DNA from: Bordetella parapertussis
Lineage (GTDB): Bacteria; Pseudomonadota; Gammaproteobacteria; Burkholderiales; Burkholderiaceae_B
Reading direction: 5' to 3'
Assembly: GCA_945868195.1 (NCBI GenBank)
Contig: CAMBLP010000079.1
Coordinates: 1-9,897, forward strand
DNA length: 9,897 nt
Below are positions 1 to 7,255 of this stretch, piece after piece. The notes beneath the pieces were generated by a model. That model saw only the letters and a program-made list of their open reading frames with translations, was not told where the DNA came from and searched no databases. Numbering within the stretch: position 1 is the first letter of the stretch; each line of letters opens with the position of its first letter. The translations under genes were made by a program, and so were the position numbers.

Positions 1-574
1 CTTCAGCATCTTTAAACATACGTGGCGTTTTGCCAAGGCAGACTTCGCCGCAGTCACCCTCACTTTATTGGCGACCTTGATATTCGGCGTCGAAATCGGG
101 CTGGTTGCCGGCGTTGCCCTCTCGCTCGCGATTCACTTGTACCGCAGCAGCCAGCCACATATTGCGACCATTGGTCTCGTTCCTGGTACGGAGCACTTTC
201 GTAACGTGGTGCGACATCAGGTTCGCACTAGCCCGACAGTCTTATCCCTTAGGATCGATGAAAGCCTGTACTTTGCCAACGCGCGAAACATCGAAGACCG
301 ACTCAATGCTGAAGTCGCAAGTAACCCTCAACTCAAACATGTCGTGCTTCAGTGCTCCGCCATCAACGATATCGATGCCAGCGCCCTAGAAAGTCTCGAA
401 GCGATCGTAAAACGCTTGCATGAGTCGGATATCTGCTTGCACCTCTCTGAGGTCAAAGGGCCCGTCATGGATCGTCTAGAAAAATCAGACTTTCTGAAAT
501 ATCTGAGCGGCCAAGTCTTTCTCACTCATTATCGTGCAGTGCAGCATCTCTCTCCCGAAATTATCAAACCTTAG
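1..574 (+). CDS. SulP family anion (sulfate-type) permease, C-terminal part with STAS domain (5' partial)
   Basis: This is the C-terminal 190 residues of an inner-membrane SulP (SLC26-type) anion transporter; the frame is open from base 2 to the left edge, so the start lies outside the window. Visible residues 15-48 form the last hydrophobic segment(s) (DFAAVTLTLLATLIFGVEIG and onward). A linker follows (IGLVPGTEHFRNVVRH), then a cytoplasmic STAS domain at about residues 77-180. The STAS core is recognisable from LSLRIDESLYFANA, from VVLQCSAINDIDASALESL (residues 114-132), and from the following amphipathic helix. IDASA, with Ser127, sits where anti-sigma-factor antagonist domains carry their phosphorylatable Ser/Thr; whether it is modified here is unknown. 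SulP proteins move sulfate, bicarbonate or other anions, and the substrate cannot be read from this fragment. The MFS gene starts 20 nt after the stop, so the two are probably co-transcribed. Confidence 0.9.
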   Translation, partial: FSIFKHTWRFAKADFAAVTLTLLATLIFGVEIGLVAGVALSLAIHLYRSSQPHIATIGLVPGTEHFRNVVRHQVRTSPTVLSLRIDESLYFANARNIEDRLNAEVASNPQLKHVVLQCSAINDIDASALESLEAIVKRLHESDICLHLSEVKGPVMDRLEKSDFLKYLSGQVFLTHYRAVQHLSPEIIKP

Positions 575-594
575 GTTGTGCTTTAATCAGCTTC

Positions 595-1797
595 ATGGAA
601 AATTCGCCGCGCTTACTTAATAAAAACTTGGTGTTACTGATTTTGTGTCAGGGCATCTTTCTCACCAACAACATTACCTTTGTCGCCATCAATGGCCTCG
701 TCGGTCTGAGCCTGACAAACATCACCTGGATGGCCACGCTCCCTATCATGGGATATGTCGTGGGAGGTGCGCTGTCAACTGGCATCGTCGCGCGTACACA
801 AAAAAAATACGGTCGTCAAAAATCCTTTCAACTGGGTTTACTCGTCGCCGTTTTATCATCATTGATCTGTGGCTATGCCGCCTATTCGAAAAATTTCTGG
901 CTGCTCACCTTCGGCACATTCGTCGCTGGCTACTACAGTGCGAATGGTCAACTCTACAGATTTGCAGCGGCAGAATTGACCCACGTCAGTTTGCGTGACA
1001 AGGCGATCTCTTGGGTACTCGCCGGAGGTATTTTGGGCGCTGTTGCCGGCCCCAACTTGGCCGCCCTGACCAAAGACTCTTTTGATACGCCCTTTCTCGG
1101 TGCTTACCTGACGCTGACCGTGGCAGGGATCCTCGGCTTGATCGTGATGAACTTCATTCATTTTCCAGATGAAGTCGAGGTCAAAAAAGTTTTACCTCCT
1201 GGACGCAGCACCTTGGAGCTGTTAAAGCAGCCTGTTTTCTTGATCGCCGCTGTCAGCTCCGCCTTGGGTTACGGCGTCATGAACTTGCTCATGGCCGCGA
1301 CACCTCTCGCGATGAAGGTCTGTGGACTGCCCTTTTCAGATGCTGCTCTGGTGCTGCAATGGCATGTCATCGGCATGTTCGCGCCCGGTTTTTTCACAGG
1401 CTCACTGATTAAAAAATTCGGTACCTATCGCATTATGATTTTGGGCATTGTCCTGAATTTCGTGTGCATTTTGATCGCACTCTCAGGTGTTGAGGTCTAT
1501 CAGTTCCTGCTCTCCTCCTTTATTCTCGGCGTAGGCTGGAACTTCCTGTTTACCGGCGCGACGAGCTTGGCGATGACCGCCTATAGACCCGAAGAAAAAG
1601 ATAAGGCACAAGGCATCATCAACTTCTTTGTGTTTGCCACTATGGCGATCACCTCGTTTAGTTCAGGCGCCTTGGTCACAACCTCAGGTTGGGATATTTT
1701 GAATTTTGCCTCGCTCTTTCCCGTGGTACTCATGGCCGTAGCGCTCATCTGGTTACGCCATAAACAGCAACAGGAAAAGAAACTCCAAGCGATTTAA
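595..1797 (+). CDS. MFS transporter (12 TM, substrate unknown)
   Basis: This is a 400-residue, highly hydrophobic inner-membrane protein of normal MFS length with about 12 predicted transmembrane segments and a central loop near residues 190-210. The loop between TM2 and TM3 (GIVARTQKKYGRQK, residues 63-76) is a degenerate motif A, keeping the GR and the basic character but lacking the usual Asp. Further family-like stretches are RFAAAE (122-127), RDKAISWVLAGGILGAVAGP (134-153) and GWNFLFTGATSLAMTAYRPE (314-333). These resemble a proteobacterial MFS_1 group with no well-established substrate; some distant relatives have been linked to riboflavin uptake, which is only a weak hint. The start is the first ATG in frame. 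No clear Shine-Dalgarno sequence precedes it, so translation may depend on coupling to the SulP gene 20 nt upstream. It ends 11 nt from the convergent YeeE gene. Confidence 0.88.
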   Translation: MENSPRLLNKNLVLLILCQGIFLTNNITFVAINGLVGLSLTNITWMATLPIMGYVVGGALSTGIVARTQKKYGRQKSFQLGLLVAVLSSLICGYAAYSKNFWLLTFGTFVAGYYSANGQLYRFAAAELTHVSLRDKAISWVLAGGILGAVAGPNLAALTKDSFDTPFLGAYLTLTVAGILGLIVMNFIHFPDEVEVKKVLPPGRSTLELLKQPVFLIAAVSSALGYGVMNLLMAATPLAMKVCGLPFSDAALVLQWHVIGMFAPGFFTGSLIKKFGTYRIMILGIVLNFVCILIALSGVEVYQFLLSSFILGVGWNFLFTGATSLAMTAYRPEEKDKAQGIINFFVFATMAITSFSSGALVTTSGWDILNFASLFPVVLMAVALIWLRHKQQQEKKLQAI

Positions 1798-1806
1798 ATC
1801 ACTTGG
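1785..1806. terminator. Near-perfect palindrome between convergent genes, possible terminator
   Basis: This 22 nt inverted repeat (CCAAG 1785-1789 / CTTGG 1802-1806, inner arms GATTT/AAATC, one C/A mismatch) spans the stop codon of the MFS gene and the 11 nt gap to the YeeE stop. Read on the minus strand it is followed by AGTTTCTTTT, a U-rich tail, so it could terminate the leftward YeeE transcript. On the plus strand the tail (CATTAAAG) is poor. The central part is AT-only and the loop would be tight, so hairpin stability is modest. Confidence 0.4.
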
Positions 1807-1808
1807 CA

Positions 1809-2810
1809 TTAAAGATGACGCAAGCCAAGGCGGGCTCCACACAAGATACCCGCCATGGCGATCACCGAACTTAACGCAAGCGTAGAAAGTCCGGTCAGAC
1901 CCTGACCGATCGAGCACCCTAACGCCAAAGCGCCTCCTACGCCCATCAACACACCGCCGGCGATGTAACGCAACATTTCTCTGGGTGAGCTAAAACCTTG
2001 AAGGTGTAAACGTTTGCTTAGACAAGCCAACAGAAACGAGCCCAACAAGACGCCCAGCACGCTTGACACGCCAAAACTCAGCTTCATCCCCGTCGCGATC
2101 ATCGCATACTGAATAGTCTCGCCAATTGGAGCGACAAACGTTAAAGAGACGAGATTGACAGGCTCGAATTCATCGAAGGCCAACCAGCCGGTCGAGAACC
2201 ACCCCGCAACAATCAACAGCCCCATGACGAAGCCCGCAAATAAATCTTTTTTGTGTCGAAGCAAATGCAACTTCCAAAAACTAAAGATAGCCAGAGAGAG
2301 CAAGAGCGCCCCTAACAGCCAAGCTTGCATCACCAAGGGCAAATCGGCAATGCTGGCGCCAGGCATTGTCGTCATTTGACTGAGCGATAGACGCAAAGGT
2401 CCCAATACCCCTGTCAGCGTCGCATAGGCAGAAACACCCAGGCATAACAACACGACCAAAGACCGTAAATTACCTTGGGCGAACAACACCAAGGTCCGCG
2501 CGCCACAACCATTGGCCAGCATCATGCCATAGCCAAATAAGACACCGCCAAGAGGGACGAGCAGCCACGAAAACATCGGGCCGCGGTAGATGGATTTACT
2601 CAAATCAATCAAGCCAAACTGAGCCAATGACTGCGTACCGATCATCGCCACGAACAGGGCCAGCACGAACGACTGCGCCTTATGGAGAGCGCCAGACTGC
2701 CAATACTCTTTGAGTGCGCGATTTAAACAAAAACCAGAAAACTGTCCGGTCGCTCCAAAAAGCAATCCAATCAACAGACCGGATCCGATCACTATGTCTT
2801 GAACATTCAT
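1809..2810 (-). CDS. YeeE/YedE family (TsuA-like) sulfur-compound transporter
   Basis: This is a 333-residue polytopic membrane protein of the YeeE/YedE family, whose characterised member TsuA takes up thiosulfate. Family signs are FSGFCLNRAL (residues 24-33), LANGCGARTL (98-107) and ALGCSIGQGLTGLST (296-310). The three Cys they carry (C28, C102, C299) lie in the small-residue motifs where this family uses cysteines to pass sulfur compounds. About nine or ten hydrophobic segments are visible. I place the start at the ATG at 2810, preceded by CAGG with a 4 nt gap. An ATG 12 nt upstream has its purine run directly abutting. An in-frame extension to 2996 would add 62 non-hydrophobic residues read through the upstream exonuclease gene, and is rejected. 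The gene lies 31 nt after the exonuclease stop, so it is probably the last gene of that operon. The exact substrate is inferred, not shown. Confidence 0.87.
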   Translation of the reverse strand: MNVQDIVIGSGLLIGLLFGATGQFSGFCLNRALKEYWQSGALHKAQSFVLALFVAMIGTQSLAQFGLIDLSKSIYRGPMFSWLLVPLGGVLFGYGMMLANGCGARTLVLFAQGNLRSLVVLLCLGVSAYATLTGVLGPLRLSLSQMTTMPGASIADLPLVMQAWLLGALLLSLAIFSFWKLHLLRHKKDLFAGFVMGLLIVAGWFSTGWLAFDEFEPVNLVSLTFVAPIGETIQYAMIATGMKLSFGVSSVLGVLLGSFLLACLSKRLHLQGFSSPREMLRYIAGGVLMGVGGALALGCSIGQGLTGLSTLALSSVIAMAGILCGARLGLRHL

Positions 2811-2841
2811 AAAACCTGACATCCCTGCGCGCGCTCGCGCA

Positions 2842-3501
2842 TTATTGAGGCACCCATGCCGCTTGGCGGACAAGTTTGCGTAATTGCGACCATGACTTGA
2901 CCTCTTTACGTGCGACGGGCCACAAGCGCAACAGAAGCTCTGCCGTTGCAAAAGCATCCGCCGCAGCCTGATGCCTGACCGCACATTCAATACCAAAATA
3001 TTTTAACCAATCATCGAGGGCGCGCGCCTTTGGATTGCCACCGACTAAACGAGCGAGCGGCTCGACATCCATCCACTCATTGACCAACGGTGGCAGATGG
3101 TAGCGTCGAAAGGCGCGCTCGATCATCGCTGCATCAAACGCGGCATGGAATGCCAATAAAGGCGCGGTACCTGCCCAAGTTCTGAATTGTTCCAACGCCA
3201 GCTCTGGGGCATACCCCTCGCTCTGAGCCTGAACCCCTATGTGGTGAATCAAGATATTATCCTTGCCCGACGGCTTATCCTGACGTAGCACCACTTCAAA
3301 ACTATCGCCGACCGACACCTCAAGCTGCCCATTCGCTGGCGTAAAGCGCAAAGCCACCGCCGCGATCGCCAACAATTGATCCGCACGGGGGTCCAGACCT
3401 GTTGTTTCGACATCGAGCATGATCCAACGCTGGACTTGATGCCGATCCTCTTGCACGCGGACGAAATGACTCCCGAACCACCTTGTTAGTTCAGCGAACA
3501 T
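2842..3501 (-). CDS. DnaQ-like DEDDh 3'-5' exonuclease
   Basis: This is a 219-residue RNase T/DNA polymerase III epsilon-type exonuclease with a complete DEDDh active site. Exo I is MLDVETTGLDP (D30, E32), Exo II is FHAAFDAAMIER (D123), and Exo III is HQAAADAF (H177, D182). It would hydrolyse single-stranded DNA or RNA from the 3' end using two metal ions. It is a stand-alone exonuclease domain with a short basic N-terminal lead and about 30 C-terminal residues. It is unlikely to be the replicative proofreading subunit, since it lies in an operon with a CBS/DUF294 protein. I use the ATG at 3501; a TTG two codons upstream (3507) is possible but adds only two residues. The start overlaps the end of the upstream gene by 11 nt, implying translational coupling. 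DUF294-exonuclease pairs recur in proteobacteria (family knowledge), but the joint role is not known to me. Confidence 0.9.
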   Translation of the reverse strand: MFAELTRWFGSHFVRVQEDRHQVQRWIMLDVETTGLDPRADQLLAIAAVALRFTPANGQLEVSVGDSFEVVLRQDKPSGKDNILIHHIGVQAQSEGYAPELALEQFRTWAGTAPLLAFHAAFDAAMIERAFRRYHLPPLVNEWMDVEPLARLVGGNPKARALDDWLKYFGIECAVRHQAAADAFATAELLLRLWPVARKEVKSWSQLRKLVRQAAWVPQ

Positions 3502-5368
3502 AATCAAGCTCGAGACGTTGTTGTAATGAACGGATGCGCGCCATCGATCCCTTTAAGATTGTCCTGTCGACCGCATTAAGGGTATCCACATCCAGCGCAT
3601 TCGGATTGTCACCCATCATGCCACCATCCAATTGGATCGATAACCGTAAAGTCTGTAGATATTGAAAAGCCGCGATCCAGCCCGAACATTCCTTTTTGGG
3701 AACCCCCGTCAACCGCCCGATGGCCGCCAGACGCTCCTGCGTATTGAGCGCCTCGATACGATGCGCCAGTGCGTAGATGCGCGCCACTTCCACCACGATG
3801 GCCGTCCCCTGCATCTTGAGGTCGATCACCTGTTTATTGTCGATTTTCTTGGTGTCCAAACTGCCAAGCCAATTCAACGGTACGGTATTGCGTAACGCGG
3901 CCTCGGCCATGAGCTTCAGAAAACGGGGCGTCGTCGCCGTCATTTCTGTCACTTCGGTGCGCAGGACCTTTAACAGCTGATCGTTGCCGACCAGCGACCT
4001 GAAATCAAAAAAGATCCCAGCGTTCAACACATCCTCGGGATGCCCATGCTCGACCCAATGCGCAAAACGGTTGCGCCACTCTTGCTGCGTCAGACACAGC
4101 ATCGGATTGCTGGCCATGATGTTGCCTTTGCAGAGTGGATATCCACACGCGTCAAGCGCTTCATTCACCTCGCGGGCGAAAGAGAGATAACGGTCCTTGA
4201 GCGCTGCGTCACCCCGCTCAACGTAAATCAGCGCATTGTCTTGGTCGGTCGCAATCGTCTGCTCGCTGCGTCCCTCGGAACCCAGGGCGATCCAAGCAAA
4301 GTCATCCGTATCGAGCCCGTGCTGATGCGCCAACAAGATCACCAGCTTTGACGTCAACACATCGTTGAGATGACTGATTAAAAATGTGAGTTGTCGCGCC
4401 TTGACACCTTGTCCCAAAAGACTTCGCGCGAACTTGCGAATATTGACCGCGCACTCTTGTAAAGCAGAGACATCTTCGGCCATCCGCACCGCACTACTAA
4501 TCGTGTCAAAAGACAAGCGCTGCAAGGAAAAGAGATCTCGCTGCGAAATACAACCCACGATGCGACCTTGCTCCAAGATCGGCACATGGCGAATACGAAA
4601 TCGGGACATCATGACGGCCGCTTCTTCTGCCGTATCATCAACCGTTAAAGTCTTGACGTTTTTCGACATGACCGCACTGATAGGCGTATCCAAACTCAGC
4701 CCTGCCAAGGTTACGCGACTGAGCACGTCATCTCGAGTCAAAATGCCTAAAATTTCATGCCCATTCTCGGTAATGAGCACAGACCCGACTTGCTTTTCAT
4801 GAACCAGCGTCAAAGCTTCGCGCAAGGAAGTATTCGGCTGAGTCACGACTGGCACACGTCGAATCAAATCACCCAAACGACTTTCAAGCGATTGCTCGTG
4901 CAGTGCCTTGGATGCCAAACTATTGCGCATCGCTTGCCTGGACTGCTCAAGCAACATCCAGACACGATTATTGGCAAAATCTCGAAACGTTTGCGAGCGA
5001 CTCGAGAGCGACTGAAGCGCTGCAGTGGGCAATCGCAGGCAAAAGCAATCCGTGATCGAGGTATACGTGGCGGCTACGGGTCTCGCGGCAAGACTCGCGC
5101 TCAAGGAAAATAAATCCCCGGGCTCCATTTCAAAGACCGTTTCAACCAAGCCGGGATTGACACGTCTACCAGAGACACGTCCTTGCCTAATTAAATAAAG
5201 ATAAGCGGGCGGCCCATCGGCGGGGGTCAGTATGATCTCGTCGGGAGCAAAATAGACTTCAGAACAAGAGGTCAGAAAAAAATCAACATCGGCAATCGCC
5301 ATTTCAGAAAATGGCAGTCGTTGCATGACCTGTTGGCGAAGATTTTGAACGAGACTAGGTGAACTCAT
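3491..5368 (-). CDS. cNMP-binding-like / CBS pair / DUF294 nucleotidyltransferase-like protein
   Basis: This is a 625-residue soluble multidomain protein. In order it has: a cyclic-nucleotide-binding-like beta-roll (about 20-125); a linker helix; two CBS repeats (about 170-222 and 228-285; note VGSVLITENG, LGILTRDDVLSRV, RHVPILEQGRIVGCISQRDL); and a GlnD-like nucleotidyltransferase (DUF294) with GSEGRSEQTIATDQD at 363-377. That stretch gives the G-S-x(n)-D-x-D signature, with D375 and D377 as likely metal ligands. A DUF294 C-terminal helical domain follows (about 480-620; the second family motif is GIFFDFRSLVGN, 451-462). The beta-roll lacks the usual FGE of the phosphate-binding cassette, having GDLFSLSASL instead, so classical cAMP binding is doubtful. 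CBS pairs usually sense adenine nucleotides. The transferred nucleotide and target are unknown. A strong Shine-Dalgarno sequence, TGGAGG (5375-5380), lies 6 nt before the ATG. The gene is first of a three-gene run with the exonuclease and YeeE. Confidence 0.92.
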   Translation of the reverse strand: MSSPSLVQNLRQQVMQRLPFSEMAIADVDFFLTSCSEVYFAPDEIILTPADGPPAYLYLIRQGRVSGRRVNPGLVETVFEMEPGDLFSLSASLAARPVAATYTSITDCFCLRLPTAALQSLSSRSQTFRDFANNRVWMLLEQSRQAMRNSLASKALHEQSLESRLGDLIRRVPVVTQPNTSLREALTLVHEKQVGSVLITENGHEILGILTRDDVLSRVTLAGLSLDTPISAVMSKNVKTLTVDDTAEEAAVMMSRFRIRHVPILEQGRIVGCISQRDLFSLQRLSFDTISSAVRMAEDVSALQECAVNIRKFARSLLGQGVKARQLTFLISHLNDVLTSKLVILLAHQHGLDTDDFAWIALGSEGRSEQTIATDQDNALIYVERGDAALKDRYLSFAREVNEALDACGYPLCKGNIMASNPMLCLTQQEWRNRFAHWVEHGHPEDVLNAGIFFDFRSLVGNDQLLKVLRTEVTEMTATTPRFLKLMAEAALRNTVPLNWLGSLDTKKIDNKQVIDLKMQGTAIVVEVARIYALAHRIEALNTQERLAAIGRLTGVPKKECSGWIAAFQYLQTLRLSIQLDGGMMGDNPNALDVDTLNAVDRTILKGSMARIRSLQQRLELDYVR

Positions 5369-5410
5369 CTCAAGCCTCCATCGAAGTCTCTAGCGTCCGA
5401 GCACTGAACT

Positions 5411-5432
5411 GCAAACCTCAACCGAGGTCTGC
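5411..5432. other. Intercistronic hairpin without a U-tract
   Basis: In the 80 nt gap between the TRAP large-permease stop and the DUF294 protein start, GCAAACCTC (5411-5419) and GAGGTCTGC (5424-5432) form a 9 bp stem with one A/C mismatch and an AACC loop. Neither strand has a T-run after it, so it is not a standard intrinsic terminator. It could stabilise or process the TRAP mRNA end, or be chance. No convincing promoter is visible in this gap. Confidence 0.35.
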
Positions 5433-5448
5433 CGTGTATGAGCCCATC

Positions 5449-6750
5449 TTACAGCTTCATGTGCTGAGGAAGCAATGTCGCGAGTTCGGGTACAAAATAA
5501 AGCACCAACACCGCAAAGACCATCAAGAAAAATAAAGGCGACGACACACGGGCGATATAAGGGAGATCGCGCTTAGTCATGCCTGCAAGCACAAATAGGT
5601 TGAATCCCACCGGCGGAGTCAGCTGCGCCATCTCAACCACGAACACAATGAAAATTCCAAACCAGATCAGATCAATACCAGCAGCTTGAACCGTGGGCAA
5701 GAGTACGCCCATGGTCAGGACAACCATCGAAATCCCATCCAGAAAACAACCCAGGATAATAAAAAAGACCATCAACACCATGATCAGCCAAAACTGAGAG
5801 AGACCAAGACTCCCGATCCACTCAGCCACAGCACGAGGCAGGCCAATATATCCCATGGAAAGCGTCAGAAACTGAGCGCCCGCCAGAATCAGTGCAATCA
5901 TGCAATAGAGTCGTGCGGCTCCTATCAACGACCCTTTAAAATTCGCCCAATTTAATGATCCTTGAAAAACGGAGATCACCAAAGCGCCGAGCACTCCGAT
6001 CGCAGCCGCTTCAGTCGCCGTAGCGATGCCACTGTAAATAGAGCCCAACACGCTGGCAATCAAGAGCAAGACAGGAAATAAGCTGCGAGACTGGTAGACC
6101 TTTTGTCGGAAAGAAATTTCCTCGTCAGCGGGGGGTACTTGGGATGGATTGCGCCAAGCCCAAACCATGATGTAACCCATAAATAGTATCGCCAGAAAAA
6201 TCCCTGGCAAAATACCGGCGATAAACAATTTTGCAATCGACACTTCGGCTGCGACACCGTACACAATCATAATGATCGAAGGTGGAATAAGCAGACCAAG
6301 CGTCCCGGCTCCGGCAAGAGTACCGATCACCATATCATCTGGATAGCCGCGCTTTTTAAGCTCAGGCAATGTCATTTTGCCAATCGTTGCACAAGTCGCC
6401 GCCGAAGAACCCGACACCGCAGCAAAAATGGCGCAGCCAATCACGTTCGTGTGAAGCAAACGGCCAGGCAGCTTGTTAAGCCAAGGTGCAAGACCGGAGA
6501 ACAAGTCTTGCGACAGCCGCGTACGGAAAAGGATTTCACCCATCCATAAAAACAAAGGCAACGCGGTTAACGTCCAACTCGACGAAGCACCCCAAATCGT
6601 AATGGCCATTGCATCGCCGGCCGGACGGGTGGAAAACAACTCCATGCCAATCCAAGCGGTACCCGCAAGCGTTAAACCTACCCAAACACCCCCAGCCAAA
6701 AAACCAAAGAGCGACACAATCAACAGCGTGACGATCAAAATATCATTCAT
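5449..6750 (-). CDS. TRAP transporter large permease (DctM family)
   Basis: This is the 433-residue large membrane subunit of a tripartite ATP-independent periplasmic transporter, the ion-coupled translocation channel in the inner membrane. Its length and about 12 hydrophobic segments are normal for DctM. Diagnostic stretches are AVSGSSAATCATIGKM (111-126), AGAGTLGLLIPPSIIMIVYG (147-166) and SIAKLFIAGILPG (171-183), plus the C-terminal LTPPVGFNLFVLAGM. The start is the ATG at 6750, with AGGAG at 6761-6765 about 10 nt upstream; the frame extends to a TTG at 6774, which would put the Shine-Dalgarno sequence inside the gene. It overlaps the small-permease stop by 8 nt, a typical coupled TRAP arrangement. 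The substrate is set by the binding protein and cannot be named; carboxylates are most usual. Confidence 0.95.
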   Translation of the reverse strand: MNDILIVTLLIVSLFGFLAGGVWVGLTLAGTAWIGMELFSTRPAGDAMAITIWGASSSWTLTALPLFLWMGEILFRTRLSQDLFSGLAPWLNKLPGRLLHTNVIGCAIFAAVSGSSAATCATIGKMTLPELKKRGYPDDMVIGTLAGAGTLGLLIPPSIIMIVYGVAAEVSIAKLFIAGILPGIFLAILFMGYIMVWAWRNPSQVPPADEEISFRQKVYQSRSLFPVLLLIASVLGSIYSGIATATEAAAIGVLGALVISVFQGSLNWANFKGSLIGAARLYCMIALILAGAQFLTLSMGYIGLPRAVAEWIGSLGLSQFWLIMVLMVFFIILGCFLDGISMVVLTMGVLLPTVQAAGIDLIWFGIFIVFVVEMAQLTPPVGFNLFVLAGMTKRDLPYIARVSSPLFFLMVFAVLVLYFVPELATLLPQHMKL

Positions 6751-7252
6751 TACGCTGTGGCTCCTGTGAATCAATCAACAAATCTTGTCCACGAATACGA
6801 GCCACGAGTAAATCAAGGAAAGCAATCACAAACAATATATTTCCCGCGGCCATCGAAAGTTGGGGAATCCAAAGAGGGGTCGCATCATTGCTCGTGGAGA
6901 TGTCATTGAACATCCTTGAGTCCCACACTAGCTTTGAACTAAAAAAAGCAAGCGATACCGCAACCGCCAATCCAACCACAATCGCGCCAATATCTAGGCG
7001 TCGCTTGGCGGCCGGTGACAACACATTGAGCAGAATCGTCACCCGTATATGTTCGCCATGACGCAACGTCGAGGCCAAGGCGAAAAAGCCTGCCGAAGCC
7101 ATCAGATAGCCTGCGTATGCATCCAGCCCGGCAATATGAAAGGTGAGCTGCCGAGAGGCAACACTCAGAAGTACTGTTAGCAGTACACCAATCAAAGAAA
7201 CTGCCGCCAGAAATTCGGCGGCAGTGTAAAGACCATCAAGAAAACGTCGCAT
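6743..7252 (-). CDS. TRAP transporter small permease (DctQ family)
   Basis: This is a 169-residue inner-membrane protein with four hydrophobic segments (about 12-33, 43-63, 87-106 and 132-152), the size and topology of DctQ. Family-like stretches are STLRHGEHIRVTILLNVLSP (61-80), which matches the G-x-HIRV motif after TM2, and ATPLWIPQLSMAAGNILF (124-141) before TM4. It forms the membrane complex with the large permease and helps dock the binding protein. It begins 3 nt after the binding-protein stop. Only a weak purine run (GAAAAAG) precedes its ATG, so it probably relies on translational coupling. Its end overlaps the large-permease start by 8 nt. Confidence 0.94.
   Translation of the reverse strand: MRRFLDGLYTAAEFLAAVSLIGVLLTVLLSVASRQLTFHIAGLDAYAGYLMASAGFFALASTLRHGEHIRVTILLNVLSPAAKRRLDIGAIVVGLAVAVSLAFFSSKLVWDSRMFNDISTSNDATPLWIPQLSMAAGNILFVIAFLDLLVARIRGQDLLIDSQEPQRNE
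6761..6765 (-). promoter_or_regulatory. Ribosome binding site deciding the TRAP large-permease start
   Basis: AGGAG on the minus strand lies 10 nt before the ATG at 6750, inside the end of the small-permease gene. It favours the ATG at 6750 over the upstream in-frame TTG at 6774. Confidence 0.6.
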
Positions 7253-7255
7253 CGA

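Noticed and set aside
2811..2996. In-frame 62-residue N-terminal extension of the YeeE gene
   Set aside because: It lies entirely over the end of the exonuclease gene and the short gap, encodes basic low-hydrophobicity sequence unlike the family, and the ATG at 2810 starts directly at the first membrane segment with an AGG upstream.
4040..4802. Plus-strand open frames opposite the DUF294 gene
   Set aside because: They are antisense to a well-supported 625-residue multidomain gene, show no recognisable domain, and lack convincing start signals.
6473..6769. Plus-strand 98-residue open frame opposite the TRAP large permease
   Set aside because: It is antisense shadow coding over conserved permease sequence with no family resemblance.
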